Part shown: piece after piece, positions 26,017 to 34,442 of the stretch
Layout: each line of letters starts with the position of its first letter
Position numbering within the stretch: the stretch's first letter is position 1
Assembly (NCBI RefSeq): GCF_020216025.1
Contig: NZ_JAIWNC010000025.1
Span: 1-64,000, forward strand
Length of the DNA: 64,000 nt
Direction: 5' to 3'
From: Jidongwangia harbinensis
GTDB taxonomy: Bacteria; Actinomycetota; Actinomycetes; Mycobacteriales; Micromonosporaceae
Notes under the pieces: generated by a model
The model's input: only the letters and a program-made list of their open reading frames with translations
Databases searched by the model: none
Told to the model about the DNA's origin: nothing
Program-made: the position numbers and the translations under genes

Positions 26017-27965
26017 TCCCGTTGACCTTCGACACCGTTCTGGTAGCCAACCGGGGCGAGATCGCCCGCCGGATCTTCGCCACCTGCCGGCGGCGCGGCC
26101 TGGCCACGGTGGCCGTCTTCGCCGACGCCGACGCGGGCAGCCCGCACGTGCGGGAGGCGGACAGCGCGGTACGCCTGCCCGGCGCCACGTCCGCCGAGAC
26201 GTACCTGCGCGGCGACCTCATCCTCGCCGCCGCCCGCCGCACCGGCGCCGGTGCGATCCACCCCGGGTACGGCTTCCTCGCCGAGCACGCCGGCTTCGCC
26301 CGGGCCGTCCGGGACGCCGGCCTGACCTGGATCGGCCCCGGCCCCGAGGCGATCCAGGCGATGGGCTCCAAGGTCGAGTCCAAGCGCCGGATGGCCGCCG
26401 CCGGGGTGCCCGTACTCGCCCTGCTGGACCCGGCCACGGTCACCGAGGCCGAGTTGCCGGTGCTGGTCAAGGCGTCGGCCGGGGGCGGCGGGCGGGGCAT
26501 GCGCGTGGTCCGTACCCTCGCCGAACTGCCCGACGCCGTGGCGTCCGCCGCCCGCGAGGCCGCCGCCGCGTTCGGCGATCCCACCGTCTTCTGCGAGCGG
26601 TACCTGGAGTCCGGCCACCACGTCGAGGTGCAGATCCTGGCGGACGCCCACGGCACCGTGTGGGCGCTGGGCGAGCGCGAGTGCTCGCTGCAGCGGCGCC
26701 ACCAGAAGGTCATCGAGGAGGCGCCCGCACCGCTGGTCGACCGGCTCGGTGGCGACCTGCGGGACCGGCTGCTCGCCGCGGGCCGGCTCGCCGCGACCGC
26801 GGTCGGCTACCGCGGCGCCGGGACCGTGGAGTTCCTCGCCGACGAGCGCGGCGACTTCTGGTTCTTGGAGATGAACACCCGCCTGCAGGTCGAACACCCG
26901 GTCACCGAATGCGTCACCGGCGTCGACCTGGTCGCCGGGCAGCTCGACGTCGCCGCGGGCCGCCCGCTGACCGGCCCCGAGCCGGCGATGACCGGCCACG
27001 CAGTCGAGGCCCGCCTGTACGCCGAGAGCCCCACCGACGACTGGCGCCCGCAGACCGGCACCGTCCTCGCGTTCGACGTGCCCGGGGTCCGGGCGCGGTT
27101 CGACCGGCCACCCGCGGACGGGATCCGCCTCGACTCCGGCGTCGAGGACGGCAGCGTGGTCGGCACCCACTACGACGCCCTGCTCGCCAAGGTCGTCGCG
27201 TACGCGCCCACCCGCGAGTCCGCGGCCCGGCAGCTCGCCGCCGCCCTGCGCCGGGCCCGCGTCCACGGCCTGCCCACCAACCGGGACCTGCTGGTGGCGA
27301 GCCTGCTGCACCCCGACTTCCTGGCCGGCACCGCCGACACCGGCTTCTACACGGCCCACCCCCCGGCCGAGCTGACCGCCGGCAGCGCGCCGGACCCGGC
27401 CGTCGCCGCCCTGGTCGCGGCGCTGTCCGACGCCGCGACGGTGGGCCACCCGGCGGCCGGGTTCCGCAACATCCCGGTCGGGTACCGCAGCCGCACCTAC
27501 GCCGTCGGCGAGCGCGAGTTCCCGGTGCGCTACCGGTTCGGCCGCGCCGGCCTGGAGGTGGACGGCCGGACCGGGACCGGCCTGGTCGAGGCCACCGCCG
27601 CGTCGGTCGTGCTGGACCTCGACGGGGTACGCCGGGGGTGGACGGTCGCCCGGTACGACGACCGGGTGGTGGTGGACGGCGCGCAGGGCTCGGTCGAGCT
27701 GCGCCGGGTGCCGCGCTTCCCCGGCCCGCCGGCCCGGTTGCCGGCCGGCGCGCTGGTGGCGCCGATGCCCGGCACCGTGGTGCGGGTGGCGGTGCGGACC
27801 GGCGACACCGTAACGGCCGGTCAGCCGTTGATCTGGCTGGAGGCCATGAAGATGGAGCACGTGGTGCACGCCCCGGCGGCCGGCACGGTGGCCGAGCTGC
27901 CGGTCACCGTCGGACAACAGGTCGCCCAGGGCACCCCGCTGGCCGTGGTCGCCGGCGGTGGCTGA
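26013..27965 (+). CDS. Acyl-CoA carboxylase, biotin carboxylase/biotin carrier (alpha) subunit
   Basis: A 650-residue subunit. The biotin carboxylase part (1-450) starts with FDTVLVANRGEIARRIF and has the ATP-grasp glycine loop (KASAGGGGRGMRVV) and EMNTRLQVEHPVTE. A connecting domain (about 460-570) precedes the biotinyl domain (about 580-650), where Lys613 in EAMKMEHVV is the biotin site. It is coupled to the beta subunit by a GTGA overlap; the GTG 26013 start is set by this overlap. The next gene (TetR) overlaps its end by eight bases. Confidence 0.94.
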   Translation: MIPLTFDTVLVANRGEIARRIFATCRRRGLATVAVFADADAGSPHVREADSAVRLPGATSAETYLRGDLILAAARRTGAGAIHPGYGFLAEHAGFARAVRDAGLTWIGPGPEAIQAMGSKVESKRRMAAAGVPVLALLDPATVTEAELPVLVKASAGGGGRGMRVVRTLAELPDAVASAAREAAAAFGDPTVFCERYLESGHHVEVQILADAHGTVWALGERECSLQRRHQKVIEEAPAPLVDRLGGDLRDRLLAAGRLAATAVGYRGAGTVEFLADERGDFWFLEMNTRLQVEHPVTECVTGVDLVAGQLDVAAGRPLTGPEPAMTGHAVEARLYAESPTDDWRPQTGTVLAFDVPGVRARFDRPPADGIRLDSGVEDGSVVGTHYDALLAKVVAYAPTRESAARQLAAALRRARVHGLPTNRDLLVASLLHPDFLAGTADTGFYTAHPPAELTAGSAPDPAVAALVAALSDAATVGHPAAGFRNIPVGYRSRTYAVGEREFPVRYRFGRAGLEVDGRTGTGLVEATAASVVLDLDGVRRGWTVARYDDRVVVDGAQGSVELRRVPRFPGPPARLPAGALVAPMPGTVVRVAVRTGDTVTAGQPLIWLEAMKMEHVVHAPAAGTVAELPVTVGQQVAQGTPLAVVAGGG

Positions 27966-28575
27966 CGTCTCGGCGCCGCGGCAGGACCGGTCGCGCGCCA
28001 CCCGCCGGCGGCTGTTGGAGACCGCGGTCCGGTGCCTGGCCCGGCACGGCTGGGAGGTCTCCACGGTGGCCTTCATCGCCGCCGAGGCGGGCATCAGCCG
28101 GGGCGCGGTGCAGCACCACTTTCGTACCCGGGAAGCCCTGATCATCGCCGCTCTGGAGCACGCGTTCGCGGAGCGGGGCGCGATGCTGGATGCGCTGCCC
28201 GAGCCCGAGGGCTCCGGTCCGGAGCGGGTGCACGCCGTGGTGACCGGCCTGGTCGAGGCGATCGGCGGGGAACCGTTCCGGGCCGCGCTGCAGGTGTGGA
28301 CGGTGGCCGCCGCGGACCCGGACCTGCGTTCCGCGGTGGTGCCGCTGGAACGGCGCTTCGCCCGCGACGCCCACCGCCGCGCGGTCCGCCTGCTCGGGGT
28401 GGACGACACCGACCCGGCCATGCGCAGCCTGATCCAGGCGACCCTGGACCTGGCCCGCGGGCTGGCCCTGGCCGACGTGCTCACCGACGACTCCCGCCGC
28501 CGCGCCCGCGTCATCCGCGCCTGGTCCCACCAGCTGGCCAGCACCCTCCCACCCCCCGTCCGCCCGCCCCGCTGA
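27958..28575 (+). CDS. TetR-family regulator of the acyl-CoA degradation operon
   Basis: A 205-residue TetR protein. The DNA-binding domain (about 12-60) shows RSRATRRRLLETAVRCLARHG and ISRGAVQHHF. The C-terminal helices would bind a ligand, probably an acyl-CoA given the operon. The gene is the last in the operon and starts (GTG 27958) inside the carboxylase gene, so its level follows the operon. The 24-bp palindrome at the head of the locus is the likely operator, which would give negative feedback. The ending is Pro-rich. Downstream lies copy B of the dispersed repeat. Confidence 0.87.
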   Translation: MADVSAPRQDRSRATRRRLLETAVRCLARHGWEVSTVAFIAAEAGISRGAVQHHFRTREALIIAALEHAFAERGAMLDALPEPEGSGPERVHAVVTGLVEAIGGEPFRAALQVWTVAAADPDLRSAVVPLERRFARDAHRRAVRLLGVDDTDPAMRSLIQATLDLARGLALADVLTDDSRRRARVIRAWSHQLASTLPPPVRPPR

Positions 28576-28589
28576 CACCCCGCCCTCCC

Positions 28590-28676
28590 CCGTCGATCCT
28601 GGACTTGTGGCGCCGGACCTGTCGGTGCGATGCGGCATCTGCTCCCACCACCACTCGCCGCGTGTCGTATGCCCGA
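28590..28676. repeat. Dispersed intergenic element, copy B
   Basis: Same element as at 19436-19514. It lies directly after the TetR stop and in the same orientation as copy A. The tail here is GTATGCCCGATTAGTCG versus TTTCGCCCGTTAGCCGG in copy A. It occupies most of the gap before the azoreductase gene. Confidence 0.75.
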
Positions 28677-28729
28677 TTAGTCGTTTTAAAGGGGGATGAT
28701 TCGGGCGCTGTCGGTTCGGGGAGGGTTTG

Positions 28730-29464
28730 ATGTTGCTGCTTCATGTCGTTGCCACGCCGCGTTCGTCGGCGTCCACCACCCTGCGGGTCTCCGGTCCGTT
28801 CCTGGATCAGCTGCGGGCGGACCGGCCGGACCTCGAGATCGAGACGCTGGACCTGTTCGCCGACGACCTGCCGGTGGTGGCCGGAGAGAACATCGACGCC
28901 AAGTACGACCTGATGCGCGGCCGCCCGATCGAGGGGTCCCGCGCCGCGCCCTGGCGGACCGTCGAGACGCTGATCAACCAGTTCCGCCGGGCCGACATCT
29001 GCCTGATCTCCGCACCGATGTGGAACTTCGGCATCCCGTACGCCCTCAAGTACTACCTCGACGCCATCGTGCAGCCGGGCTACCTGTTCGCCTACGACGA
29101 CGCCGGTGTCCCCGTCGGCCTCTGCGCGGGCAAGACGCTGGTCTGCGTCACGTCACGGGGCGGCGACTACTCGCCCGGCAGCCCGATGCACGCGTACGAC
29201 CTGCAGGAGCCGTACCTTCGAGCGATCTTCGGCTTCGTCGGGATCACCGACATCACCTTCGTCAACGTGCAACCGACGGACCTGGACCCGGCCCGGCGCG
29301 AGGAGGCCGTCCGGGCCGGCCTGGACGAGGCTCGCGTACTCGCGGACCGGCTGGCGTTGGGCCGGGAGCCCCTTCCGGCGAGGCGAAAAGAGGCAAAGTT
29401 CGGCGACCAGCTGCGGGAAACCGGCCCCGCCGAATCGCTCCAGGCCCGCTCCGAACAGCGCTGA
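28730..29464 (+). CDS. azoR: FMN-dependent NADH azoreductase-type oxidoreductase
   Basis: A 244-residue flavodoxin-fold protein. The start has LLLHVVATPRSSASTTLRVSG (FMN phosphate loop in the AzoR pattern), followed by APMWNFGIPYALKYYLDAIVQPG and TSRGGDYSPGSP, both characteristic of the AzoR/AcpD group. It uses FMN and NAD(P)H to reduce quinones or azo compounds. It is about 40 residues longer than E. coli AzoR, the extra being a polar C-terminal tail. The start ATG 28730 follows GGGAGGG; a TTG three bases earlier is less likely. It is transcribed alone. Confidence 0.85.
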   Translation: MLLLHVVATPRSSASTTLRVSGPFLDQLRADRPDLEIETLDLFADDLPVVAGENIDAKYDLMRGRPIEGSRAAPWRTVETLINQFRRADICLISAPMWNFGIPYALKYYLDAIVQPGYLFAYDDAGVPVGLCAGKTLVCVTSRGGDYSPGSPMHAYDLQEPYLRAIFGFVGITDITFVNVQPTDLDPARREEAVRAGLDEARVLADRLALGREPLPARRKEAKFGDQLRETGPAESLQARSEQR

Positions 29465-29537
29465 ACCGGCTCCGGCTCTGCTCAGAGCACACAATCCATC
29501 GACATCGGTAAGAGCATCCGGTCCGGCGTCCGCTCCC

Positions 29538-29543
29538 TACAAT
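29538..29543 (+). promoter_or_regulatory. Candidate -10 box (TACAAT) of the Ser/Thr kinase gene
   Basis: TACAAT lies 39 bases before the GTG at 29583, which also has a good GAGAGGAA ribosome-binding site. No convincing -35 is seen. Confidence 0.35.
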
Positions 29544-29582
29544 CCGCTCGACCGAGCCGACGGATTGCGAGAGGAACGGACC

Positions 29583-31430
29583 GTGCAACCAATCCTGCCG
29601 AGCGACCCGACCCAGGTCGGGCGCTACGAGCTTGAGGGCCGGCTGGGAAACGGTGGCATGGGTACGGTCTACCTCGGGCGCTCCCCCGGCGGACGACTGG
29701 CCGCGGTCAAGATGATCAGCACGCACCTGCTCACCGATCCGGACACGCTGTCCCGGTTCCAGCGCGAGGTGAACACGCTCCGGACCATCCGCAGCGCGTA
29801 CACCGCCGCGCTGATCGACAGCGAACTGGCCGAACCGCCGTACTGGATGGCCACCGAATTCATTCCCGGCCCGACGCTCGCGGCGACCGTCGGCGCGCAC
29901 GGCCCGATGAGCGTCGACGACTGCCTGTGGCTGATCGCCAGCCTCGCCGAGGGCCTCGCCGACATCCACGCGCACGGCATCTGCCACCGCGACCTCAAAC
30001 CGCAGAACGTCATCCTCTCCACCACCGGACCGCAGCTCATCGACTTCGGTCTGGCCCGGGGACCCGCGGACACCCGGCTGACCCAGACCGACATCGTGGT
30101 CGGCACCCCCGGATACCTCGCGCCCGAACTCCTCACCGAGGACGACGAACTCACCCCGGCGGCGGACGTGTTCGCGCTCGGCGCCACCATCGCGCACGCG
30201 GCCACCGGCCGGAAGCCGTACGGCAGCGGCCGCGCCGAGGCGATCTACTTCCGGCTGCTCCAGGCGGACATCGACCTGGCCGGCGTCGACCCCGGCCTGG
30301 CCGAACTCATCCGCGCCTGCGTGTCCACCGAGCCGGCGCGGCGGCCCACGCCCCAGCAGATCATCGAGAGTTACCGCAGCCGGCGCACCGGGGAGGCGGC
30401 GCGGCCGCTGATGCCGCTTCCGCCGTCGGTGCCGCCCGCGCCGCACCAGTCGCCGAGCCGCCCGCCGACGCCGGCCGCGCCGTCGCCCGTTCCCGGGATG
30501 CGGCCGGGCGCCGCGACCCCCGGAAGCGGCGGGAACGCGGCGACCCGTGGGAACGCCCCAGGAGGCGGCACCCCGGCACCCCGCGGCAACGCCACAGGGG
30601 GCGGAAGCGCCGCGGTCGGGGGGAGCGCCGCAATCAGCGGGAGCGCCGCGGGCGGTAGGGGCCGCGCTGGGGGTGGTGGGGGCACGGCGCCTCCGGCCGG
30701 TCCGGTGCGGTCGGCGGGGACCGGACCGCCGACCCGGACCGACGGGCCGGCGAGCGGACCGGCGCGCGGGTCGGCCAGCCGCCGGATGCCGGTGGTGGCG
30801 GCGCTCGCCGTGGCGGCGCTCCTGTTGTTCGCCGGCGGTGCGGCCGCCGCCCTTCGGCTGCGTGATACCGGCGACGGGCGGCAGTTCGTCGATCCGGTGG
30901 CCGCCCCGGCCGCGTGGCCGTCGATGCCCTCGGCCGCGCCCACCCCGACCCGGGTGAAGCCGTCGAAGTCGAAGCCGACCCCGACGCCGACCCGGACGAG
31001 CCGCAAGCCCCGCCCGAAGCCCACCAGGTCGCCGCCGGTGAAGACCGTCACGAGCAACGACGGCCGCTGCATCCACCTGCCCAAGAGCACCGTCAACGGC
31101 GCCAAGGTGGAGGCCCGGGCGTGTGACGAGTCGGCCGGCCAGCAGTGGCGGATCACCCGGCAGGGCGTACTCATGTGGACGGTCTCGGATCTGACCCGGT
31201 GCCTGGACACCGGCGGGAACGGCGGCGCCGACATCAACTACCGGATCCAGCTCTGGGACTGCAACAACAGTGGCGCGCAGCTGTGGGTACCGCAGGCCGA
31301 CGGCGCGCTGTTCAACGCCGTCGCGGACCGCTGCCTCGGCATCCTGCCGAAGAAGAAGGGCGGGCCGGCCCTGACGATCCAGCCGTGCACCGGCAAGGCC
31401 GCGCAGCGCTGGAAGCTGCCGCTGTCCTGA
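29583..31430 (+). CDS. Membrane Ser/Thr protein kinase with extracellular ricin-type lectin domain
   Basis: A 615-residue bitopic kinase. The kinase domain (about 12-270) has the glycine loop (GRLGNGGMGTVY), Lys43, the catalytic CHRDLKPQN with Asp137, and LIDFGLA. A long Pro/Gly/Ala linker (about 285-400) leads to one membrane segment (about 404-425). Outside, a Pro/Lys-rich stalk (about 445-490) carries a beta-trefoil of ricin B/CBM13 type (about 490-615) with the repeated QxW signature (QQW, QLW, QRW). The kinase is complete. The lectin tail suggests sensing of a carbohydrate or cell-wall glycan, which is an inference. Confidence 0.92.
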   Translation: MQPILPSDPTQVGRYELEGRLGNGGMGTVYLGRSPGGRLAAVKMISTHLLTDPDTLSRFQREVNTLRTIRSAYTAALIDSELAEPPYWMATEFIPGPTLAATVGAHGPMSVDDCLWLIASLAEGLADIHAHGICHRDLKPQNVILSTTGPQLIDFGLARGPADTRLTQTDIVVGTPGYLAPELLTEDDELTPAADVFALGATIAHAATGRKPYGSGRAEAIYFRLLQADIDLAGVDPGLAELIRACVSTEPARRPTPQQIIESYRSRRTGEAARPLMPLPPSVPPAPHQSPSRPPTPAAPSPVPGMRPGAATPGSGGNAATRGNAPGGGTPAPRGNATGGGSAAVGGSAAISGSAAGGRGRAGGGGGTAPPAGPVRSAGTGPPTRTDGPASGPARGSASRRMPVVAALAVAALLLFAGGAAAALRLRDTGDGRQFVDPVAAPAAWPSMPSAAPTPTRVKPSKSKPTPTPTRTSRKPRPKPTRSPPVKTVTSNDGRCIHLPKSTVNGAKVEARACDESAGQQWRITRQGVLMWTVSDLTRCLDTGGNGGADINYRIQLWDCNNSGAQLWVPQADGALFNAVADRCLGILPKKKGGPALTIQPCTGKAAQRWKLPLS

Positions 31431-31476
31431 GTGGCGGCGCTCGCACCCACCGGGACACCCGGCCGCGCCGGGAACG

Positions 31477-32655
31477 TCAGAGCTGGCCGTGGCTGGGTGG
31501 CAGGACGCCGCCGACCTCGTACCCGCCGATGTGGTGGTATTTCCAGTCCACCGGGTCGTGGACGCTGTGCGTGCGGGCGTTCCGCCAGTGCCGGTGCAGG
31601 TCCCAGCGCTCGTCCGCGGCGCTCGCGCCGGCCAGCGCGAACAGCTCCGATCCCGCTTCGACGGCCACCTCGCTGCCGAACGCCTTGGCCGCCGCCACCG
31701 ACAGGGAACCGCGGGCCGCCGCCGCGGCGTCCGCCGGGACCAGGCCGATCTCGTCGAGGTCGGCGGCGGCCCGGGCGAGCAACGCCTCGGCCGCCCGGAC
31801 CCGGACGTCCAGCCTGCCGTACCGGTGCAGCACGTGCGGATCGCCGGCCACGTCCGCGGCGCCGTAGCGGACCGCCTCGGTGGCGGGGCGGGCCCGGGTG
31901 CGCAGGTACTCCCGGGTGTCGCGCAGCGCGCCACCGGCGATGCCGACCTCGATGGCGGCGTGCACGAGCTGCGCCCGGGCGCCGAGTTGCTGGGGTACGG
32001 CGTACGCCCCGGCGTAGTCGACGACGAGGTCCGGGTCCACGTCCACCGCGTCGAACGTGGTGGTGCCGCTGATCGTGGCGCGCTGACCCATCACGTTCCA
32101 GTCGGTGTCGACGGTCAGGCCGGCGGCGTCGCGGGCCACGAACGCGAGCCGGAGCCGCGCGTCGTCGTCGAGTGCGCTCACCGCGATCCACGCCGCGGTG
32201 AGCGCGCCGGTGCAGTAGTACTTGGTCCCGGTCACCCGCGATCCGGTCAGCCGGGTGGTGAGGTCCTGAGCGTGCCGGCCGCCGCGTTCGGCGAGCGCGT
32301 TGCCGAGCCGCCGGCCGGCCAGCACGTCGGCGTAGAGCCGGTTGCGGGCGGTCTCCGGGCCGCACACCGCGAGCACGTCCACCATCAGGTAGTGGCCCTG
32401 CGGCACCTGGGCGAGTGCCGGGTCGACCGCGGCCAGGGTCCGGACGACCTCGGCGAGGGTGGACGGGCCGAGTCCCGGGCCGCCGAAGCGCGCCGGCACG
32501 GTGATTCCGAGCAGGCCCGACGTGTCGAGGGCGCGCAGTTCGTCGTGCGGCACCACGGCGGCGCCGGCCCGGTCGCGGGCGAGGACGCCCGGCGCCCAGA
32601 CGTCGGCCACCCGGTGGGCGGCCCGGATCGCGTCCTCAGGCGTGGTCAGCAGCAC
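31477..32655 (-). CDS. Acyl-CoA dehydrogenase-fold oxidoreductase (SfnB/DszC-like)
   Basis: A 392-residue member of the acyl-CoA dehydrogenase superfamily, in the branch containing SfnB and DszC-type flavin monooxygenases of sulfur acquisition. The N-terminal HRVADVWAPGVLARDRAGAAV and PARFGGPGLGPSTLAEVVRTLA parts and the end DPVDWKYHHIGGYEV match this branch rather than true acyl-CoA dehydrogenases. GTG 32655 is chosen because AGGAA lies six bases upstream; the open frame continues to 32757 with a Pro-rich and unlikely leader. It is an orphan: no sulfonate transporter or flavin reductase gene is beside it. Confidence 0.8.
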   Translation of the reverse strand: MLLTTPEDAIRAAHRVADVWAPGVLARDRAGAAVVPHDELRALDTSGLLGITVPARFGGPGLGPSTLAEVVRTLAAVDPALAQVPQGHYLMVDVLAVCGPETARNRLYADVLAGRRLGNALAERGGRHAQDLTTRLTGSRVTGTKYYCTGALTAAWIAVSALDDDARLRLAFVARDAAGLTVDTDWNVMGQRATISGTTTFDAVDVDPDLVVDYAGAYAVPQQLGARAQLVHAAIEVGIAGGALRDTREYLRTRARPATEAVRYGAADVAGDPHVLHRYGRLDVRVRAAEALLARAAADLDEIGLVPADAAAAARGSLSVAAAKAFGSEVAVEAGSELFALAGASAADERWDLHRHWRNARTHSVHDPVDWKYHHIGGYEVGGVLPPSHGQL

Positions 32656-32880
32656 CCGTGTTCCTATCTTGTCGCTAGGCGGCGGGCAACCGCCCGGCGG
32701 GCGGCGCGGAGGGGCATCGGCCAGGGCCGATGAGGCAGACCCGGACACCATGATCACGGTACGCCGACGGCCCGCACGCAGCGCAAATGCCCCTTACCGA
32801 CCGGTTACTCGCGTCTGCGGAGCGTTACGGGGCAATGCCAGGATATGCGGCGCATGGTCCACAACGGATTGGAGCGAAGT

Positions 32881-33546
32881 ATGCGAAGCATCTCAGCGTG
32901 GAGTGGCGCCGTCATGAGCGTCGTCACCGCCACGGCTGTGGCCACCGCGCTCACCCCGGGCGTCGCCGCCGCGGACCCCACCACGCCGCCCCCCATCCCC
33001 ACCCCGCCCCCCGCGCCCACCCTGTCCTTCGACGAGGTGGTGATGAACGGCACGGGCTGCCCCGGTCAGGGCGACGGGGTCGGCGTGACGGTGGGCGGCG
33101 GCAAGGTGGTACTCGACTTCACCCGCTTCACGGCGCGCGTCGGCGGATCGAGCACGCTGCCCGACCGGCGCAAGAACTGCGCCGTCAACATCAGCGTCAC
33201 GCCCGCCGAGGGTTACACCTACACGGTCTCCGAGGCGACGTACGACCTCGCCACCGATCTGGTCGCCGGCACGGACGCCGAGCAGCTGGCCGCGTACTAC
33301 TACAGCGAGACCGCCGCGGACACCACGGTGGTCCCGGCGAAGCACTACACCACCGCGGGCGCGTCGACCGACACCCACGTCCACGACGCCGCGGCACTGG
33401 CGCCGCTGGGCGCCGCGCCGTGCGGGCAGTCGAGTTCGGTGAACGTGAACAGCCAGGTGCGCTTCACCGCCGCCTCCGCGGCGGAACAGGCCAGCACGAT
33501 CACGGTGCGGCGCGCGACGGTGCACCTCACCGCCGTACCGTGCTGA
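32881..33546 (+). CDS. Exported DUF4360-type protein
   Basis: A 221-residue protein with a Sec signal (MRSISAWSGAVMSVVTATAVATALTP; likely cleaved after GVAAA). A Pro-rich linker follows, then a domain that fits the DUF4360 pattern: an early GTGCPGQG, a middle RKNCAVNISVTP and two late Cys (APCGQSS and the terminal Cys). The Cys residues probably form disulfides outside the cell. Function unknown; family members are secreted by many actinobacteria and fungi. Start ATG 32881 has GGAG at usual spacing. Confidence 0.8.
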   Translation: MRSISAWSGAVMSVVTATAVATALTPGVAAADPTTPPPIPTPPPAPTLSFDEVVMNGTGCPGQGDGVGVTVGGGKVVLDFTRFTARVGGSSTLPDRRKNCAVNISVTPAEGYTYTVSEATYDLATDLVAGTDAEQLAAYYYSETAADTTVVPAKHYTTAGASTDTHVHDAAALAPLGAAPCGQSSSVNVNSQVRFTAASAAEQASTITVRRATVHLTAVPC

Positions 33547-33569
33547 CCGGTCTCCGCTGATCTCCCGGT

Positions 33570-33601
33570 CCGGAGCCGGGCGTACCCCCGTCCGGCTCCG
33601 G
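33570..33601. terminator. Hairpin terminator between convergent genes
   Basis: CCGGAGCCGG (33570-33579) pairs perfectly with CCGGCTCCGG (33592-33601) around a 12-base loop. It lies in the 56-bp gap between the exported-protein gene and the methyltransferase gene, so it can serve both strands. No T-tract follows, as is common in this GC range. Confidence 0.65.
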
Positions 33602-33602
33602 G

Positions 33603-34394
33603 TCAGGCCCGCACCGCGGTGACCGCCACCGTGGCCTGCGCCGTGGTGAACCGGCCGCCCAGCGCGTCGATGGCGGACCCGATGCCGTTCAGCAACTCCG
33701 CCAGCCGGTCGGGCGCGAGCCGGGTGAGCGCCCCGGACGTGGGCAGCTGGTCCAGCCACTCGTCGCGGGTGTAGGTCCGCGCCGAGTCGAACCGCCACTG
33801 CTCCGGCTCGCCGAACGCGCCGGTCCCCCGCATCCCGTCCGCGGCACGGGTGAACAGCGGCTGGTAGGCGTCGGCGCCATGGCTCCTGGGCCCGATCGGG
33901 AACGGCAGGTCCGGCAGCACCTGCCGGTAGACCGCGGTGAAGGCGTCCGTCACGTCCGGCGGCGGGTCGACCGCGTGCCAGAACGCGGCCAGCCGTCCGC
34001 CCGGCCGCAGCACCTGGGCCGCCTTGGCCGGACCGGCGACCGGGTCGACCCAGTGCCAGGCCGTCCCGGCGACGACGACGTCGAACGTCCGGCCGGCCGG
34101 TTCCCAGGACTCGAACGTCGCCACCTCGACCGGCACCCCGGTGCGGTCGGCGAATTCGGTCATCCGCGGGTCGGGGTCGATGCCGAGCACGGTGCATCCG
34201 GCCGCCTGGAACTGGCGGGCCGCGATGCCGGTGCCGCAGCCGACGTCGAGCACCTCGCGGCCGGCGGCGGCCACCCGCGCGACCAGGGCGTCGGGATAGC
34301 GCGGGCGGGCGCGGTCGTAGCGTTCGGGATCGGTGCCGAATGACTCGGCCACCTGCTGAAACTGCGGGCTTCGCTCGGGCGGTAGAGTGGGCAT
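33603..34394 (-). CDS. Class I SAM-dependent methyltransferase
   Basis: A 263-residue protein. Motif I is VLDVGCGTGIAARQF; the acidic end of the second strand is LGIDPDPRM; then DVVVAGTAWHWVDP and LRPGGRLAAFWH are usual for UbiE/Methyltransf_11-type enzymes. The substrate is unknown. It is divergent from a TetR gene, and its start codon lies inside one of two palindromes, so it is a likely target of that regulator. Start ATG 34394 has a TAAGGT box six bases upstream and no ribosome-binding site, suggesting a leaderless mRNA. Confidence 0.9.
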   Translation of the reverse strand: MPTLPPERSPQFQQVAESFGTDPERYDRARPRYPDALVARVAAAGREVLDVGCGTGIAARQFQAAGCTVLGIDPDPRMTEFADRTGVPVEVATFESWEPAGRTFDVVVAGTAWHWVDPVAGPAKAAQVLRPGGRLAAFWHAVDPPPDVTDAFTAVYRQVLPDLPFPIGPRSHGADAYQPLFTRAADGMRGTGAFGEPEQWRFDSARTYTRDEWLDQLPTSGALTRLAPDRLAELLNGIGSAIDALGGRFTTAQATVAVTAVRA

Positions 34395-34402
34395 ACGCCC
34401 AC
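34387..34402. promoter_or_regulatory. TetR-type operator 1, over the methyltransferase start codon
   Basis: GTGGGC (34387-34392) and GCCCAC (34397-34402) flank a four-base centre. The site covers the ATG (34394-34392) of the methyltransferase gene. It shares the GTGGGC/GCCCAC half-sites with operator 2, 19 bases away centre to centre. Confidence 0.7.
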
Positions 34403-34406
34403 CTTA
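34401..34406 (-). promoter_or_regulatory. Leaderless-type -10 box (TAAGGT) of the methyltransferase gene
   Basis: On the minus strand TAAGGT is followed by six bases and the ATG at 34394. It lies exactly between the two palindromes, so binding to either would occlude it. Confidence 0.5.
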
Positions 34407-34423
34407 GTGGGCGCGCGCCCACT
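34406..34423. promoter_or_regulatory. TetR-type operator 2 (perfect 18-bp palindrome)
   Basis: AGTGGGCGC followed by GCGCCCACT is a perfect, gapless palindrome. It lies 20 bases before the TetR start and upstream of the methyltransferase -10, so it can control both directions. Confidence 0.75.
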
Positions 34424-34442
34424 CGACCAGGAGGTGCTCACG

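Noticed and set aside
28511..28744. Small minus-strand gene with AASHRQVRRHKSRI, similar to a frame at 19.4 kb
   Set aside because: The similarity comes from the dispersed DNA element; there is no start site, and third-position GC is not elevated.
33541..33569. A possible further stop-codon duplication after the DUF4360 gene (GCTGACCGGTCTCC then GCTGATCTCC)
   Set aside because: Only a gapped partial match of ten bases, so not counted with the arrays.
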